A stretch of 64,000 nucleotides of DNA from Actinotalea endophytica (GTDB lineage Bacteria > Actinomycetota > Actinomycetes > Actinomycetales > Cellulomonadaceae): NCBI RefSeq assembly GCF_025717005.1, contig NZ_JAOVZU010000001.1, positions 299,081 through 363,080 on the forward strand. Reading direction: 5' to 3'. Shown piece by piece: positions 1 through 8,039 of the stretch (positions are counted from its first letter, which is position 1; every line of letters begins with the position of its first letter). Below the pieces are notes generated by a model. It did no database searches. It was given only the letters and a program-made list of their open reading frames with translations, and was not told where the DNA came from. The translations under genes and the position numbers were made by a program.

Positions 1-1286
1 GGATGGACGCCCGCGGGGAGAGCTACTCGCGGGCGCTGACCTCGGGCGGGATCACCGTGCCGGGCGCCGGGTACAACGCGCGGGCCCTGCGCCAGTGGAT
101 CGCCAAGACCGGTGGGGTGCCGTCCCGCTCCGGCAAGGACCCCGTGGGTCAGGCGCAGTGGCTGCGCCACCACCGCCCCGACGTGTACTCGGCGGCCACC
201 TACCTGCTCGACGTGCCCGAGTACCTGACGATGCGGCTCACCGGTCGCGCGGTCGCCGGGTTCGACACGGCCGTGCTGCGCTGGTGCACCGACAACCGCG
301 ACCCGGCCGACGTCCGCTACGACCCCGACCTGGTGCGGCGCGCCGGCTTCGACGTCGACAAGCTGCCGGAGCTGGTGCCACCGGCCACGGTCGTCGGGAC
401 GCTCACGCCGGAGGCCGCGGCCGAGCTCGGGCTGACCCGGGACGTCCAGGTGGTGGCCGGCACCGGCGACACCACGGCCGCCGCCGTCGGCTCCGGCGCG
501 GTGGAGGACTACGCCGCGCACCTCTACATCGGCACCTCTGCCTGGCTCACCTGCCACGTCCCGTTCAAGCGCACCGACCTGCTGCGCAACATCGCGTCGC
601 TGCCCGCCGTGGTGCCGGGTCGCTACTGGGTGGCGACCGTGCAGGACGTCGCCGGCAAGGCGATCGACTGGCTGATCGAGAACGTGGTCTACCCGGACGA
701 CGTCATGGGCGACGGCACGCCGCCGCCCGCCGACGCGCTCGAGCGGCTCAACGCGCTGGCCATCACCTCACCGCCCGGCGCGAACGGCGTCGTGTTCGCG
801 CCGTGGCTCAACGGCGAGCGCACGCCCGTCGACGACGCGACCGTGCGCGGCGGCTGGGTGGGCGTGTCGCTCGAGACGACCCGGGCCGACCTGGTGCGGG
901 CCGCGTTCGAGGGCATCGCGCTGAACGCCCGCTGGATGAAGGAGGCGGTCGAGCGGCTCGTGCACGACGAGCTGCCGGACGGCTTCCCGGCCGTCACCTA
1001 CATCGGCGGCGGCGCCCAGTCGGACCTCTGGTGCCAGACCCTGGCCGACGTCCTCGGCTGCACCGTGCGTCAGGCCGAGGACCCGGTGCTCGCCAACGCG
1101 CGAGGGGCGGCATTCATCGCCGCGATCGGCATCGGGGCGCTGGCGTGGCCCGACGTCCCGGGCCTGGTCCGGATCACCCACCACTACGAGCCGGACCCGG
1201 CGGCTGCCGCCGTCCACGACCGCAGCTACCGGACGTTCACCGACCTCTACCGGAAGGTCAAGGGCCTGTACCGCCGCCGGCGGTGA
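1..1286 (+). CDS. FGGY-family carbohydrate kinase, xylulokinase-like (5' end cut by window)
   Basis: Phosphorylates a sugar such as xylulose or a polyol using ATP. The visible 427 residues begin at a WMDARG motif, which in xylulokinase-type FGGY kinases lies about 80 residues from the N-terminus, so the first phosphate-binding loop lies before the window; the in-frame codon before the first ATG reads as Trp. Seen here are the GTGDTTAAAVGSG and YIGTSAW segments of the interdomain ATP site, the FAPWLNGERTPVDDATVRGG region, and a C-terminal YIGGGAQSDLWCQTLADVLG segment typical of the second actin-like domain. The MFS gene follows after 40 bp and may import the substrate. Exact sugar specificity cannot be read from this fragment. 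Confidence 0.9.
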   Translation, partial: MDARGESYSRALTSGGITVPGAGYNARALRQWIAKTGGVPSRSGKDPVGQAQWLRHHRPDVYSAATYLLDVPEYLTMRLTGRAVAGFDTAVLRWCTDNRDPADVRYDPDLVRRAGFDVDKLPELVPPATVVGTLTPEAAAELGLTRDVQVVAGTGDTTAAAVGSGAVEDYAAHLYIGTSAWLTCHVPFKRTDLLRNIASLPAVVPGRYWVATVQDVAGKAIDWLIENVVYPDDVMGDGTPPPADALERLNALAITSPPGANGVVFAPWLNGERTPVDDATVRGGWVGVSLETTRADLVRAAFEGIALNARWMKEAVERLVHDELPDGFPAVTYIGGGAQSDLWCQTLADVLGCTVRQAEDPVLANARGAAFIAAIGIGALAWPDVPGLVRITHHYEPDPAAAAVHDRSYRTFTDLYRKVKGLYRRRR

Positions 1287-1326
1287 CGGCCGAGCACGTA
1301 CGCCAACCAGCCCAGAGGGAGACGCC

Positions 1327-2565
1327 GTGAGCTCGGAGCATCCGTTGAACGGGTACCGGTTGTACGGGTACCGCTGGGTGGTGCTGGCCGTCTTCATGCT
1401 GGTCAACGTCACGATCCAGATCCTGTGGATCTCGTACGCGCCGATCACCGGTCCGGCCGCCGAGTTCTACGGCGTCTCGGACCTGCAGATCGGTCTGCTG
1501 GCGATGACGTTCATGATCGCCTTCATCCCGTTGTCCATCCCTGCGTCCTGGGTGATCGACACGTACGGCTTCCGGGTCGGGGTGGGCATCGGTGTCGCGC
1601 TGATGGGCGTCTTCGGCCTGCTCCGCGGGTTCGCGGGCGACAGCTACGGGCTGGTGCTCGGGGCGACGATCGGTGTCGCGGTCGCCCAGCCGTTCCTGCT
1701 CAACGCCTGGACCACGGTCCCCGCCAAGTGGTTCCCGGTCGGCGGGCGCGCCACCGCGGTCGGGCTGGTGACCCTCGCCAACCTGGTCGGCACCGCGCTC
1801 GGCATGGTGCTGACGCCCGTGCTGATCGAGTCGATGTCGATCCCGACGGTCCAGCTGATCTACGGCGCGGTGGCCGCGGCCAGCTCGGTGGCGTTCCTGG
1901 CGCTGGCCCGCGAGCGGCCGCCGACACCGCCCGGCGAGAGCGGGTCGGAGGTGCGCGCACTCGCCCTCGAGGGGCTCCGGCACGCGCTCACGGTGAAGCC
2001 GTTCCTGCTGATGCTCGGCGTCGCGTTGATCGGCCTGGGGATCTTCAACGGCATCAACACCTGGATCGAGAACATCATCCGGCCCCGGGGGTTCACCCCG
2101 ACGGACGCGGGGGCGCTGGGTGCCGTGATGATCCTCGGTGGGCTGGTCGGCGCGGTCGTGATCCCGGCGCTGTCGGACCGGCAGCACAAGCGCCAGCGGT
2201 ACCTGATGATCGCCGTGGTCGGCGCGATCCCGGGGCTGCTGGGGCTGACCTTCGCCACCTCGCCCGCGCTGCTCTACGGGTCCGCGTTCGTGCTCGGCTT
2301 CTTCCTGGTCAGCGCGCTGCCGGTCGGCATGCAGTACGCGGCCGAGGTCACGTACCCGACCCCGGAGGCCACCTCGAACGGTCTGATCCAGCTGTTCGGG
2401 CAGGGCGCCGTGGTGTTCGTCTACGTCATGGAGGCGATGCGGAGCGCCGACGGTTCGTTCACGCCGTCGCTGCTGCTCGCGGCCGGGCTGCTCGTGGTGA
2501 GCGCCGGGCTGGTGACGCGGATGCCGGACCCGGACGAGGTCCGGGAGCGGGTGCCGGCGGGGTGA
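1327..2565 (+). CDS. MFS transporter
   Basis: Inner-membrane secondary transporter of 412 residues, the usual size for the major facilitator superfamily. About twelve hydrophobic segments are visible, starting with VVLAVFMLVNVTIQILW, with a cytoplasmic loop near the middle (ARERPPTPPGESGSEV) and a second half starting at KPFLLMLGVALIGLG. The GTG start at 1327 is preceded by an AGAGGGAGA ribosome site. It follows the FGGY kinase by 40 bp and its stop overlaps the GTG of the next hydrolase gene, so the three genes look like one transcription unit. The substrate is unknown; the layout resembles heme or sugar-acid MFS carriers but nothing seen is diagnostic. Confidence 0.88.
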   Translation: MSSEHPLNGYRLYGYRWVVLAVFMLVNVTIQILWISYAPITGPAAEFYGVSDLQIGLLAMTFMIAFIPLSIPASWVIDTYGFRVGVGIGVALMGVFGLLRGFAGDSYGLVLGATIGVAVAQPFLLNAWTTVPAKWFPVGGRATAVGLVTLANLVGTALGMVLTPVLIESMSIPTVQLIYGAVAAASSVAFLALARERPPTPPGESGSEVRALALEGLRHALTVKPFLLMLGVALIGLGIFNGINTWIENIIRPRGFTPTDAGALGAVMILGGLVGAVVIPALSDRQHKRQRYLMIAVVGAIPGLLGLTFATSPALLYGSAFVLGFFLVSALPVGMQYAAEVTYPTPEATSNGLIQLFGQGAVVFVYVMEAMRSADGSFTPSLLLAAGLLVVSAGLVTRMPDPDEVRERVPAG

Positions 2566-3524
2566 CCGGTGCGGGCGGGGGTGAGGCGCTCGCCGGCGGG
2601 GCGACCGGTGCGGGCCCTGGTGCGGGTGAGCCACGAGTCGGCGGTCGAGGTGGCGGACCCGAGCCGTTCGCCGTCCGCGAGGGGCTCGCGCGCTACGTGT
2701 TCGGTCAGGGCCCGCCGGTGCTGTTCATGCCGGGGCCGCACCGCTTCCAGCGCCCCGGCCTGCGCAGCGCGGACGCGCTGATCGACGGTCTGGTCGCGCT
2801 CGGGCGCTCGGTGGTGACGTTCGACCCGCCGGGATCGGGGCGATCGACGCGCCCGGCTCACCTGGGCATGGCGGAGATGCACGCCTGCGCCCTCGAGGCC
2901 CTCGACGCGGCCGGGGTGACCGGCCCGGTCGACGCGCTCGGGCACAGCATGGGTGGGCTGACCCTCCTCGCGTTCGCGCTGGACCACCCCGACCGGATCC
3001 GAAGGCTCGTGCTGGTCGGGACCGGCCGGGGTGGTGGTTCGTACCTGACGGCGCCCGGGTCGCTGTGGAGCCGCAAGCACCGGGCGTTCCCGGCGGTCGC
3101 CGCGCTGGGCAGCGTGCACCTGGTGGTCGGACGGCTCGGCAGCGAGCGGGTGCTGAACAACCTGATCGAACGGCACTCGTTCGTCGACCGCGGACTGTGC
3201 CGACCCGCGCCGGTGGAGTGGCGGGACTGGTTCAGGCCGCGCCGGGGTCGTGCGGACTGGCACCGGATCGCGCGGAAGCTGGACTACGGCCCGCGACTCG
3301 GCGAGCTGGACCTGCCGGCGCTCGTGCTGTGCGGCGCGCAGGACCCGCAGTTCCCGCCGGCGTGCTCCGCCGAGCTCGCCGGCGGCATCCGGGGCGCTCG
3401 GCTCGAGCTCTTCGACGCGAGCGGTCACTACCCGTTCATCGAGGAGCCGGAACGGTTCTGGGATGCCGTGGGGGCGTTCCTCGGCGAGCCCACGGTGCCG
3501 GGCGAGCGGGCAGGCGTGGACTGA
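2562..3524 (+). CDS. alpha/beta-fold hydrolase
   Basis: Likely a soluble serine hydrolase of 320 residues. The start is taken as the GTG at 2562 that overlaps the MFS stop codon (GTGA), implying translational coupling; the first 40 or so residues are a low-complexity Gly/Ala-rich segment, so a later start is possible. The fold signatures are clear: an oxyanion-hole strand PPVLFMPGPH, the FDPPGSGRS loop, the nucleophile elbow GHSMGG with the catalytic Ser, a VLCGAQDPQFPP segment carrying the acid, and DASGHYPFIEEPERF with the catalytic His. Substrate unknown; its placement after a sugar kinase and an MFS carrier suggests an esterase acting in the same catabolic unit, which is inference. Confidence 0.85.
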   Translation: MTGAGGGEALAGGATGAGPGAGEPRVGGRGGGPEPFAVREGLARYVFGQGPPVLFMPGPHRFQRPGLRSADALIDGLVALGRSVVTFDPPGSGRSTRPAHLGMAEMHACALEALDAAGVTGPVDALGHSMGGLTLLAFALDHPDRIRRLVLVGTGRGGGSYLTAPGSLWSRKHRAFPAVAALGSVHLVVGRLGSERVLNNLIERHSFVDRGLCRPAPVEWRDWFRPRRGRADWHRIARKLDYGPRLGELDLPALVLCGAQDPQFPPACSAELAGGIRGARLELFDASGHYPFIEEPERFWDAVGAFLGEPTVPGERAGVD

Positions 3525-3601
3525 CCGGACCTTGGCCCCGTGCGGGTGCGAGCCACCGGGTGCAACGCTGGCGTGCCGGTATGCCCACGCGGAGGTGCGA
3601 T

Positions 3602-4075
3602 GTGAAGCTCAAGGACGCGGCCGACGACTTCCTGACCTCGAAGCGGATCGCCGTGACCGGCGTCTCGCGCACCCCGGGCAGCCACGGCGGCAACGTGGTC
3701 TACCAGCGCCTGCGCGAGCGTGGTTACGAGGTGTTCGCGGTCAACCCGAACGCCGAGCAGGTCGAGGGCGACCCGGCCTTCGCCGACCTGTCCTCGATCC
3801 CCGGCGGGGTGGACGCCGTGGTCGTGGCCACCGCACCGAAGCACGCCGACGAGACGGTTCGTGAGGCGTGCGAGCTCGGCGTCACCAAGATCTGGATGCA
3901 CCGCTCGATCGACGCGGGCAGCGTCTCCGACACCGCGACCCGGTACGGCCGCGAGCACGGTGCGACGGTCATCGACGGCGGCTGCCCGCTGATGTTCGGG
4001 GCCGCGTCGGACGGTGGGCACCGGATGATGTGCCGGGTGCTGACGCTGTTCGGGCGGGTGCCGCGGCAGGTGTAG
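3602..4075 (+). CDS. CoA-binding domain protein (YccU-like)
   Basis: A 157-residue single-domain protein with a Rossmann-type CoA-binding fold (CoA_binding_2, as in E. coli YccU). Seen are the RIAVTGVSRTPGSHGGNVVY nucleotide-binding turn, VFAVNPNAEQVEG after the second strand, DAVVVATAPKHADETVREA, and KIWMHRSIDAGSVSDTA. The start is the GTG at 3602, because a GGAGG ribosome site lies at 3591-3595 with 6 nt spacing. The biological role of the family is poorly defined. It stands alone between the hydrolase and rtcB on the same strand. Confidence 0.88.
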   Translation: MKLKDAADDFLTSKRIAVTGVSRTPGSHGGNVVYQRLRERGYEVFAVNPNAEQVEGDPAFADLSSIPGGVDAVVVATAPKHADETVREACELGVTKIWMHRSIDAGSVSDTATRYGREHGATVIDGGCPLMFGAASDGGHRMMCRVLTLFGRVPRQV

Positions 4076-4171
4076 GGCGACGCACCATCGCGTCGAAAAT
4101 CGCTCGTCCCTGGCAGCGCGCAGCCCCGATCATGATCGCCGCACACCGCCGACCTGGGAGGAGAAGGCATC

Positions 4172-5353
4172 GTGACGCGGCACCTGTCCGAGTCGTTGAT
4201 CTCGTGGGCGTCGATCCTGGAGGACGACACCCGTGAGCAGGCGCTTCGCACGAGCGCGATGCCGTTCGTCTACCCGCACGTCGCCCTGATGCCCGACGCC
4301 CACCTGGGCAAGGGTGCGACGGTCGGGTCGGTCATCCCGACCAGGGGCGCGATCATCCCGGCCGCGGTCGGCGTCGACATCGGGTGCGGCATGGACGCCG
4401 TCCTGACCCAGTGGACCAAGGACGACGTGGCTGCGGCGGGGGCTCCGCTGTCCGCGCTGCGCGAGGCGATCGAGGCACGCATCCCGCTGTCGGCGGGCGT
4501 CTACAACCGGGCGCTGACCGGCACTGCGTCGGCGCGCGTGGACGCGCTCGCCGAGCAGGCGTCTGCGCTGGAGATCCCCGACCCCGCGTCGGTCGTCGGC
4601 AACTGGGCGCTGCAGCTGGGCTCGCTGGGCTCGGGGAACCACTTCATCGAGGTGAGCCTGGACGAGCAGGACCGGGTCTGGCTGTTCCTGCACTCCGGTT
4701 CGCGGGGTGTGGGCAACAAGATCGCGCAGCACCACATCGCGGTCGCCCGGCAGCTCATGGACCGGTACTTCATCCGGCTCGCGGACCCGGACCTGGCCTA
4801 CCTCGTCGAGGGCACCGCCGAGTTCTGGGCGTACATCCGTGCGCTGCGCTGGGCGCAGGAGTTCGCCCGGCAGAACCGGGCCGAGATGATGGACCGGGTC
4901 GTCGACGCCACCGCCGCGTTCATGGGCCAGGACGTCGAGCGCCGCGAGGCGATCTCGTGCCACCACAACTACACCGAGCAGGAGACCCACTTCGGCAAGC
5001 AGGTCTGGCTCTCGCGCAAGGGCGCGATCGACGCCCACGAGGGTGTCATGGGCCTGATCCCCGGCTCGATGGGCACCCGCTCGTACGTGGTCGCGGGCAA
5101 GGGCAACAAGGTCGCACTGTGCTCTGCGCCGCACGGTGCCGGGCGCGAGTACAGCCGGTCGCGGGCGCGCCGGACGTTCACGTTCGCCCAGCTCGAGGAG
5201 GCCATGGAGGGCATCGAGTACCGGCGGACCGACGCCTTCGTCGACGAGATCCCGGCGGCGTACAAGGACATCGACGTCGTGATGGCCGACGCCGCGGACC
5301 TGGTGACGGTCCGGCACGAGCTGCGGCAGATCGTGAACGTGAAGGGCGACTGA
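4172..5353 (+). CDS. rtcB: RNA-splicing ligase RtcB
   Basis: GTP- and Mn(2+)-dependent ligase that joins RNA 2',3'-cyclic phosphate (or 3'-phosphate) ends to 5'-OH ends in RNA repair. The 393 residues match the short bacterial RtcB length. Metal-site and active-site landmarks are visible in order: VGVDIGCGMDAV with the metal Cys, GSLGSGNHFIEV, FLHSGSRGVGNKIAQHHI, HEGVMGLIPGSMGTRSY, and SAPHGAGREYSR, whose His is the residue guanylylated in the family. The GTG start has a GGAGGAGA ribosome site 8-10 nt upstream. No RtcA or archease gene lies nearby, so it appears as a stand-alone ligase. Confidence 0.96.
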   Translation: MTRHLSESLISWASILEDDTREQALRTSAMPFVYPHVALMPDAHLGKGATVGSVIPTRGAIIPAAVGVDIGCGMDAVLTQWTKDDVAAAGAPLSALREAIEARIPLSAGVYNRALTGTASARVDALAEQASALEIPDPASVVGNWALQLGSLGSGNHFIEVSLDEQDRVWLFLHSGSRGVGNKIAQHHIAVARQLMDRYFIRLADPDLAYLVEGTAEFWAYIRALRWAQEFARQNRAEMMDRVVDATAAFMGQDVERREAISCHHNYTEQETHFGKQVWLSRKGAIDAHEGVMGLIPGSMGTRSYVVAGKGNKVALCSAPHGAGREYSRSRARRTFTFAQLEEAMEGIEYRRTDAFVDEIPAAYKDIDVVMADAADLVTVRHELRQIVNVKGD

Positions 5354-5464
5354 CGCCGGCTCGTGTCGCTGTGCGGGTGGCGTCACGGGGTGAGTCGCGC
5401 CACCCGGCGCCGGGAGGGCGAGCGTGTGGGGGCACCGGCCGATCGGTGCCCCACACGTGGTGCG

Positions 5465-5998
5465 TCAGTTGTCGAACGCGAGGGCGCCCGGTCCGCAGAT
5501 CACGTAGGCGTGCAGCGTGTGGCTCACCACGTCGCCGTTCGAGACCGAGACGTGCCAGTCGTGGAGGTTCGCACCGGGGGCGTCCTCGTAGATCGGGGTG
5601 ACCGCGCTCCCGCCTTCGACCCAGGCTCCGCCGCCGTAGGCGTAGTCGCCCGGCTGGCACACGATCGTCACGCTGTCGTCCTTGCGTTGCAGCAGGTAGG
5701 CGGCGAGCAGGAACTCGAGCGTGTTCCCGAGGGTCTGGTAGACCACCGTCGGGTCGTGCAGCAGGGCGTCGACGTTGAACGGGAGCACCCCCGTGCCGAG
5801 CAGCAGGTCGGCGATCGCCGCGCCGACGGCCCAGCGCATGTCCCCGAGGCACAGGACGGCGGCCGCGAACCCGGCCGGCAGCCATGCGACCTCGACACCT
5901 CCGGGGTAGTAGAGGGCGCCGCCCGCCATGGCGAGCAGCCAGTAGCCGAGGCCCAGGCCGAGGGTGCCGAGCACCAACCGAGTGCGGTCGGAGGTCAC
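5465..5998 (-). CDS. Membrane protein with MASE1-like N-terminus and extracellular Cys/GGG domain
   Basis: The first half (GYWLLAMAGGALYYPGGVEVAWLPAGFAAAVL onwards) reads like the first helices of a MASE1 sensory domain. It then switches at about residue 105 to a soluble part with TIVCQPGDYAYGGGAWVEGG and ends in VICGPGALAFDN, a pattern seen in secreted actinobacterial domains of the form Cys-x-x-Gly...GGG...Cys. MASE1 normally has eight or so helices and precedes GGDEF or kinase domains, so this looks like a truncated and re-fused protein of about 177 residues. The GTG at 5998 is the best start by homology, but there is no strong ribosome site and the true start could be upstream. Function unknown. 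Confidence 0.55.
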   Translation of the reverse strand: MTSDRTRLVLGTLGLGLGYWLLAMAGGALYYPGGVEVAWLPAGFAAAVLCLGDMRWAVGAAIADLLLGTGVLPFNVDALLHDPTVVYQTLGNTLEFLLAAYLLQRKDDSVTIVCQPGDYAYGGGAWVEGGSAVTPIYEDAPGANLHDWHVSVSNGDVVSHTLHAYVICGPGALAFDN

Positions 5999-6099
5999 GG
6001 CGGCGGGCCCACGTCCGGCGTGGCCACGCAGTCCATGCCGGGATGGTAGGCACGGCGGAAGGTCCTGCGGGAGGTCCCGGCGGTGCGCGCGATCGAGGG

Positions 6100-6627
6100 T
6101 CAGCAGGCGGGTGGGGATGCGTGCCACGGGCGCGTGGCGAGGTCGACCCCGAGGTAGACGTGGTCCGGGTCGCCCTCGCCCGGAGGCCAGGGTGCGCTCC
6201 GGAAGCCGAGCCGTCGGTACAGCCGGAGAGCGGCGCGGTTGTCGCGGTGCGGGTCGACCTTGGCTCGTTCGGCACGTCCCCCGTCGGCGAGCTCGTCGAG
6301 CACCGAGCTGAGGCCGAGCGTGCCAAGGCCACGGCCACGAGCGCCGGGGGCGAGCTTGATGTCGACCACGGCGACCGGGCCGTCACCCGTCGCGTAGTAG
6401 GCCTCTCCGCAGAAGCCGAGCTCGTCGTGCTCGATCACCCGGTGCTGCCGATCCGGGTTGGATGTCAGCGCGCGCCACCACGCCGCCATGGCGTCCTTGT
6501 CGACGCCGAGGCCGTCGGGGAAGCCGACGTAGGTCATCACGGCACCGTCGTTCCACAGCGACGCGAGGTCGTCGAGGTCGGCCGGCGTGGTGGGGCGAAC
6601 CCGGGCCCCGGGGATGCTCGCGGTCAC
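6100..6627 (-). CDS. GNAT family N-acetyltransferase
   Basis: Cytoplasmic acetyl-CoA-dependent acyltransferase of 175 residues. The acetyl-CoA loop is seen in APGARGRGLGTLGLSSVLDEL, followed by the typical KVDPHRDNRAALRLYRRLGF motif of the GNAT C-terminal half. The start is the GTG at 6627, whose bases overlap the TGA of the upstream membrane-protein gene (GTGA), so translation is probably coupled. Substrate is unknown; the motif set is close to RimJ/RimL-type or aminoglycoside-type acetyltransferases but nothing is diagnostic. Confidence 0.85.
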   Translation of the reverse strand: MTASIPGARVRPTTPADLDDLASLWNDGAVMTYVGFPDGLGVDKDAMAAWWRALTSNPDRQHRVIEHDELGFCGEAYYATGDGPVAVVDIKLAPGARGRGLGTLGLSSVLDELADGGRAERAKVDPHRDNRAALRLYRRLGFRSAPWPPGEGDPDHVYLGVDLATRPWHASPPAC

Positions 6628-7322
6628 AGTGGAACGCCGCGAGCGCGCGCGTTGATGGCCGCTGTGAGGCCGCTCGGGGTGTCCGAGGTGAGGGTGACGG
6701 GGAGCGTACCTGGCTCCGGGCCGGGCCCGAACTTGGCCTCGAGGGCGTCGAGGTGGCGCTCGATCGCCTCCTGGTGGCGCTCCACGAAGCCACTCAGGCG
6801 GCGTTCGACGAACGCCTCCAGCCGGCTCTCGCCGGGCTCCTCCCCGTCGGGTCCCAGGAGCAGCGGGACGATCTGGCCCGTGAAGACGATCTCGATCGGG
6901 GTCTGGGTGGTGAAGGACAGCCTCCCGTCGGGAGTGCTGCGGCTCGGCGTTCCCTCGGCGGCGGACACGACGTCCGTCCAGGCGACCGTCCGGGCTCGGT
7001 GGCCGAGACGGCGCGCCCAAGGGGACGGTGTCAGCACGAGGCCGTCCGGCCGCGCCACGACGTCCACCGTCGCGTAGAGGGACAGCCAGCCCAGGCCGCG
7101 CCGAGCCGGACCGAGCAGCTCCTGGCGCCACTCCCAGATCCGGGCGCGCCACACGCCGTCGTCGACTCGACGTCGCGCAGCGGCACGGCTCCACAGCTGG
7201 CCGGCGAGCACGGCGCCGAGGACCGCGACGAGGAACAGCCCGAACCCGGGATCGAAGACGAGGAGGGCAACCGTCCCGGCGGCGAGGACGGTGGAGCCGA
7301 ACCAGACGTTGACCTTCTTCAC
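6624..7322 (-). CDS. Uncharacterised two-helix membrane protein
   Basis: A protein of about 232 residues that I do not recognise. Two adjacent membrane segments lie near the N-terminus (WFGSTVLAAGTVALLVF and GFGLFLVAVLGAVLAGQ). A cytoplasmic region follows, in which VDVVARPDGLVLTPSP and WTDVVSAAE resemble the strands of a PH-like (YdjZ/PH_2-type) module, then a charged helical stretch (RLEAFVERRLSGFVERHQEAIERH). The GTG at 7322 is chosen because GGAGG lies 4 nt before it; an ATG pair about 55 bp upstream is an alternative. It is the first gene of a coupled pair with the GNAT gene. Confidence 0.65.
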   Translation of the reverse strand: MKKVNVWFGSTVLAAGTVALLVFDPGFGLFLVAVLGAVLAGQLWSRAAARRRVDDGVWRARIWEWRQELLGPARRGLGWLSLYATVDVVARPDGLVLTPSPWARRLGHRARTVAWTDVVSAAEGTPSRSTPDGRLSFTTQTPIEIVFTGQIVPLLLGPDGEEPGESRLEAFVERRLSGFVERHQEAIERHLDALEAKFGPGPEPGTLPVTLTSDTPSGLTAAINARARGVPL

Positions 7323-7473
7323 GAAGCCTCCGGGAAGCAGCCGAGGCGACCGGCCGGCGACGCCCCCGGCCCGCATCATCCCACTGAGGGGCGGGCCCGC
7401 GGCCCGAGCCGACGAACCCCGGGGCCGGGCCGCCCTCGGGCCGCTCGCACGACGTGGGACGTGGCCCGCGCTC

Positions 7474-7959
7474 TCACGCGTCGACCACGGCCAGGGTGCA
7501 GCGCGAGAGGCATACCAACCTGTTCTCGTCGTCGCAGATGCGGGCCTCCCAGACGTGGAGACGACGGCCCAGCGAGATCGGCCGGGCGGTGCCGACGACC
7601 CAGCCGGTCGTGACCGGCCGCACATGGTTGGCATTGATCTCGACACCGACGCACGCCCTGCCAGGTCCGACGACGAAGGTCGCCGCGAAGCTGACCAGGG
7701 TCTCCGCGAGGAGCACCGAGGCGCCGCCGTGGAGCAGTCCGAACGGCTGCCGGGTGCGGTTGTCGACCGGCATCCGTCCGGTCAGGTGATCGGTCCCCAG
7801 CTCGGTGAGCTCGATGCCGAGGTGGTCGATCACGCAGCCGGCGCCCGCTCGGCGCGCGGCGTCCAGGTCAGGCCGGCCGTGCCAGATCGCCCGCTCGGGC
7901 GCTCCGCCCGGGGTTGGGCGTGTGTCCGTGAGGTGAGAGGTGGCGGTGTCGTGAGTCAT
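7474..7959 (-). CDS. Hotdog-fold thioesterase (PaaI/MenI-like)
   Basis: Acyl-CoA thioesterase of 161 residues. The hotdog core reads DHLTGRMPVDNRTRQPFG followed by LLHGGASVLLAETL; the Glu in that last helix is the catalytic base of the 1,4-dihydroxy-2-naphthoyl-CoA hydrolase / YdiI group, and the GVEINANHVRPVTTGWVVGTA strand is also typical. A role in menaquinone synthesis (MenI) is possible because the organism appears to use menaquinone, but no men genes are adjacent, so a general clean-up thioesterase is equally likely. ATG at 7959; the gene is divergent from the hydrolase-LuxR gene 80 bp away. Confidence 0.82.
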   Translation of the reverse strand: MTHDTATSHLTDTRPTPGGAPERAIWHGRPDLDAARRAGAGCVIDHLGIELTELGTDHLTGRMPVDNRTRQPFGLLHGGASVLLAETLVSFAATFVVGPGRACVGVEINANHVRPVTTGWVVGTARPISLGRRLHVWEARICDDENRLVCLSRCTLAVVDA

Positions 7960-8039
7960 GTCCCCATGCTGGCGACGGGCGCCGGTGGGATGAACCGTGG
8001 ATCTACCCCAGTTGCCGGGGTGGCTGTTTACTGGGCGGC

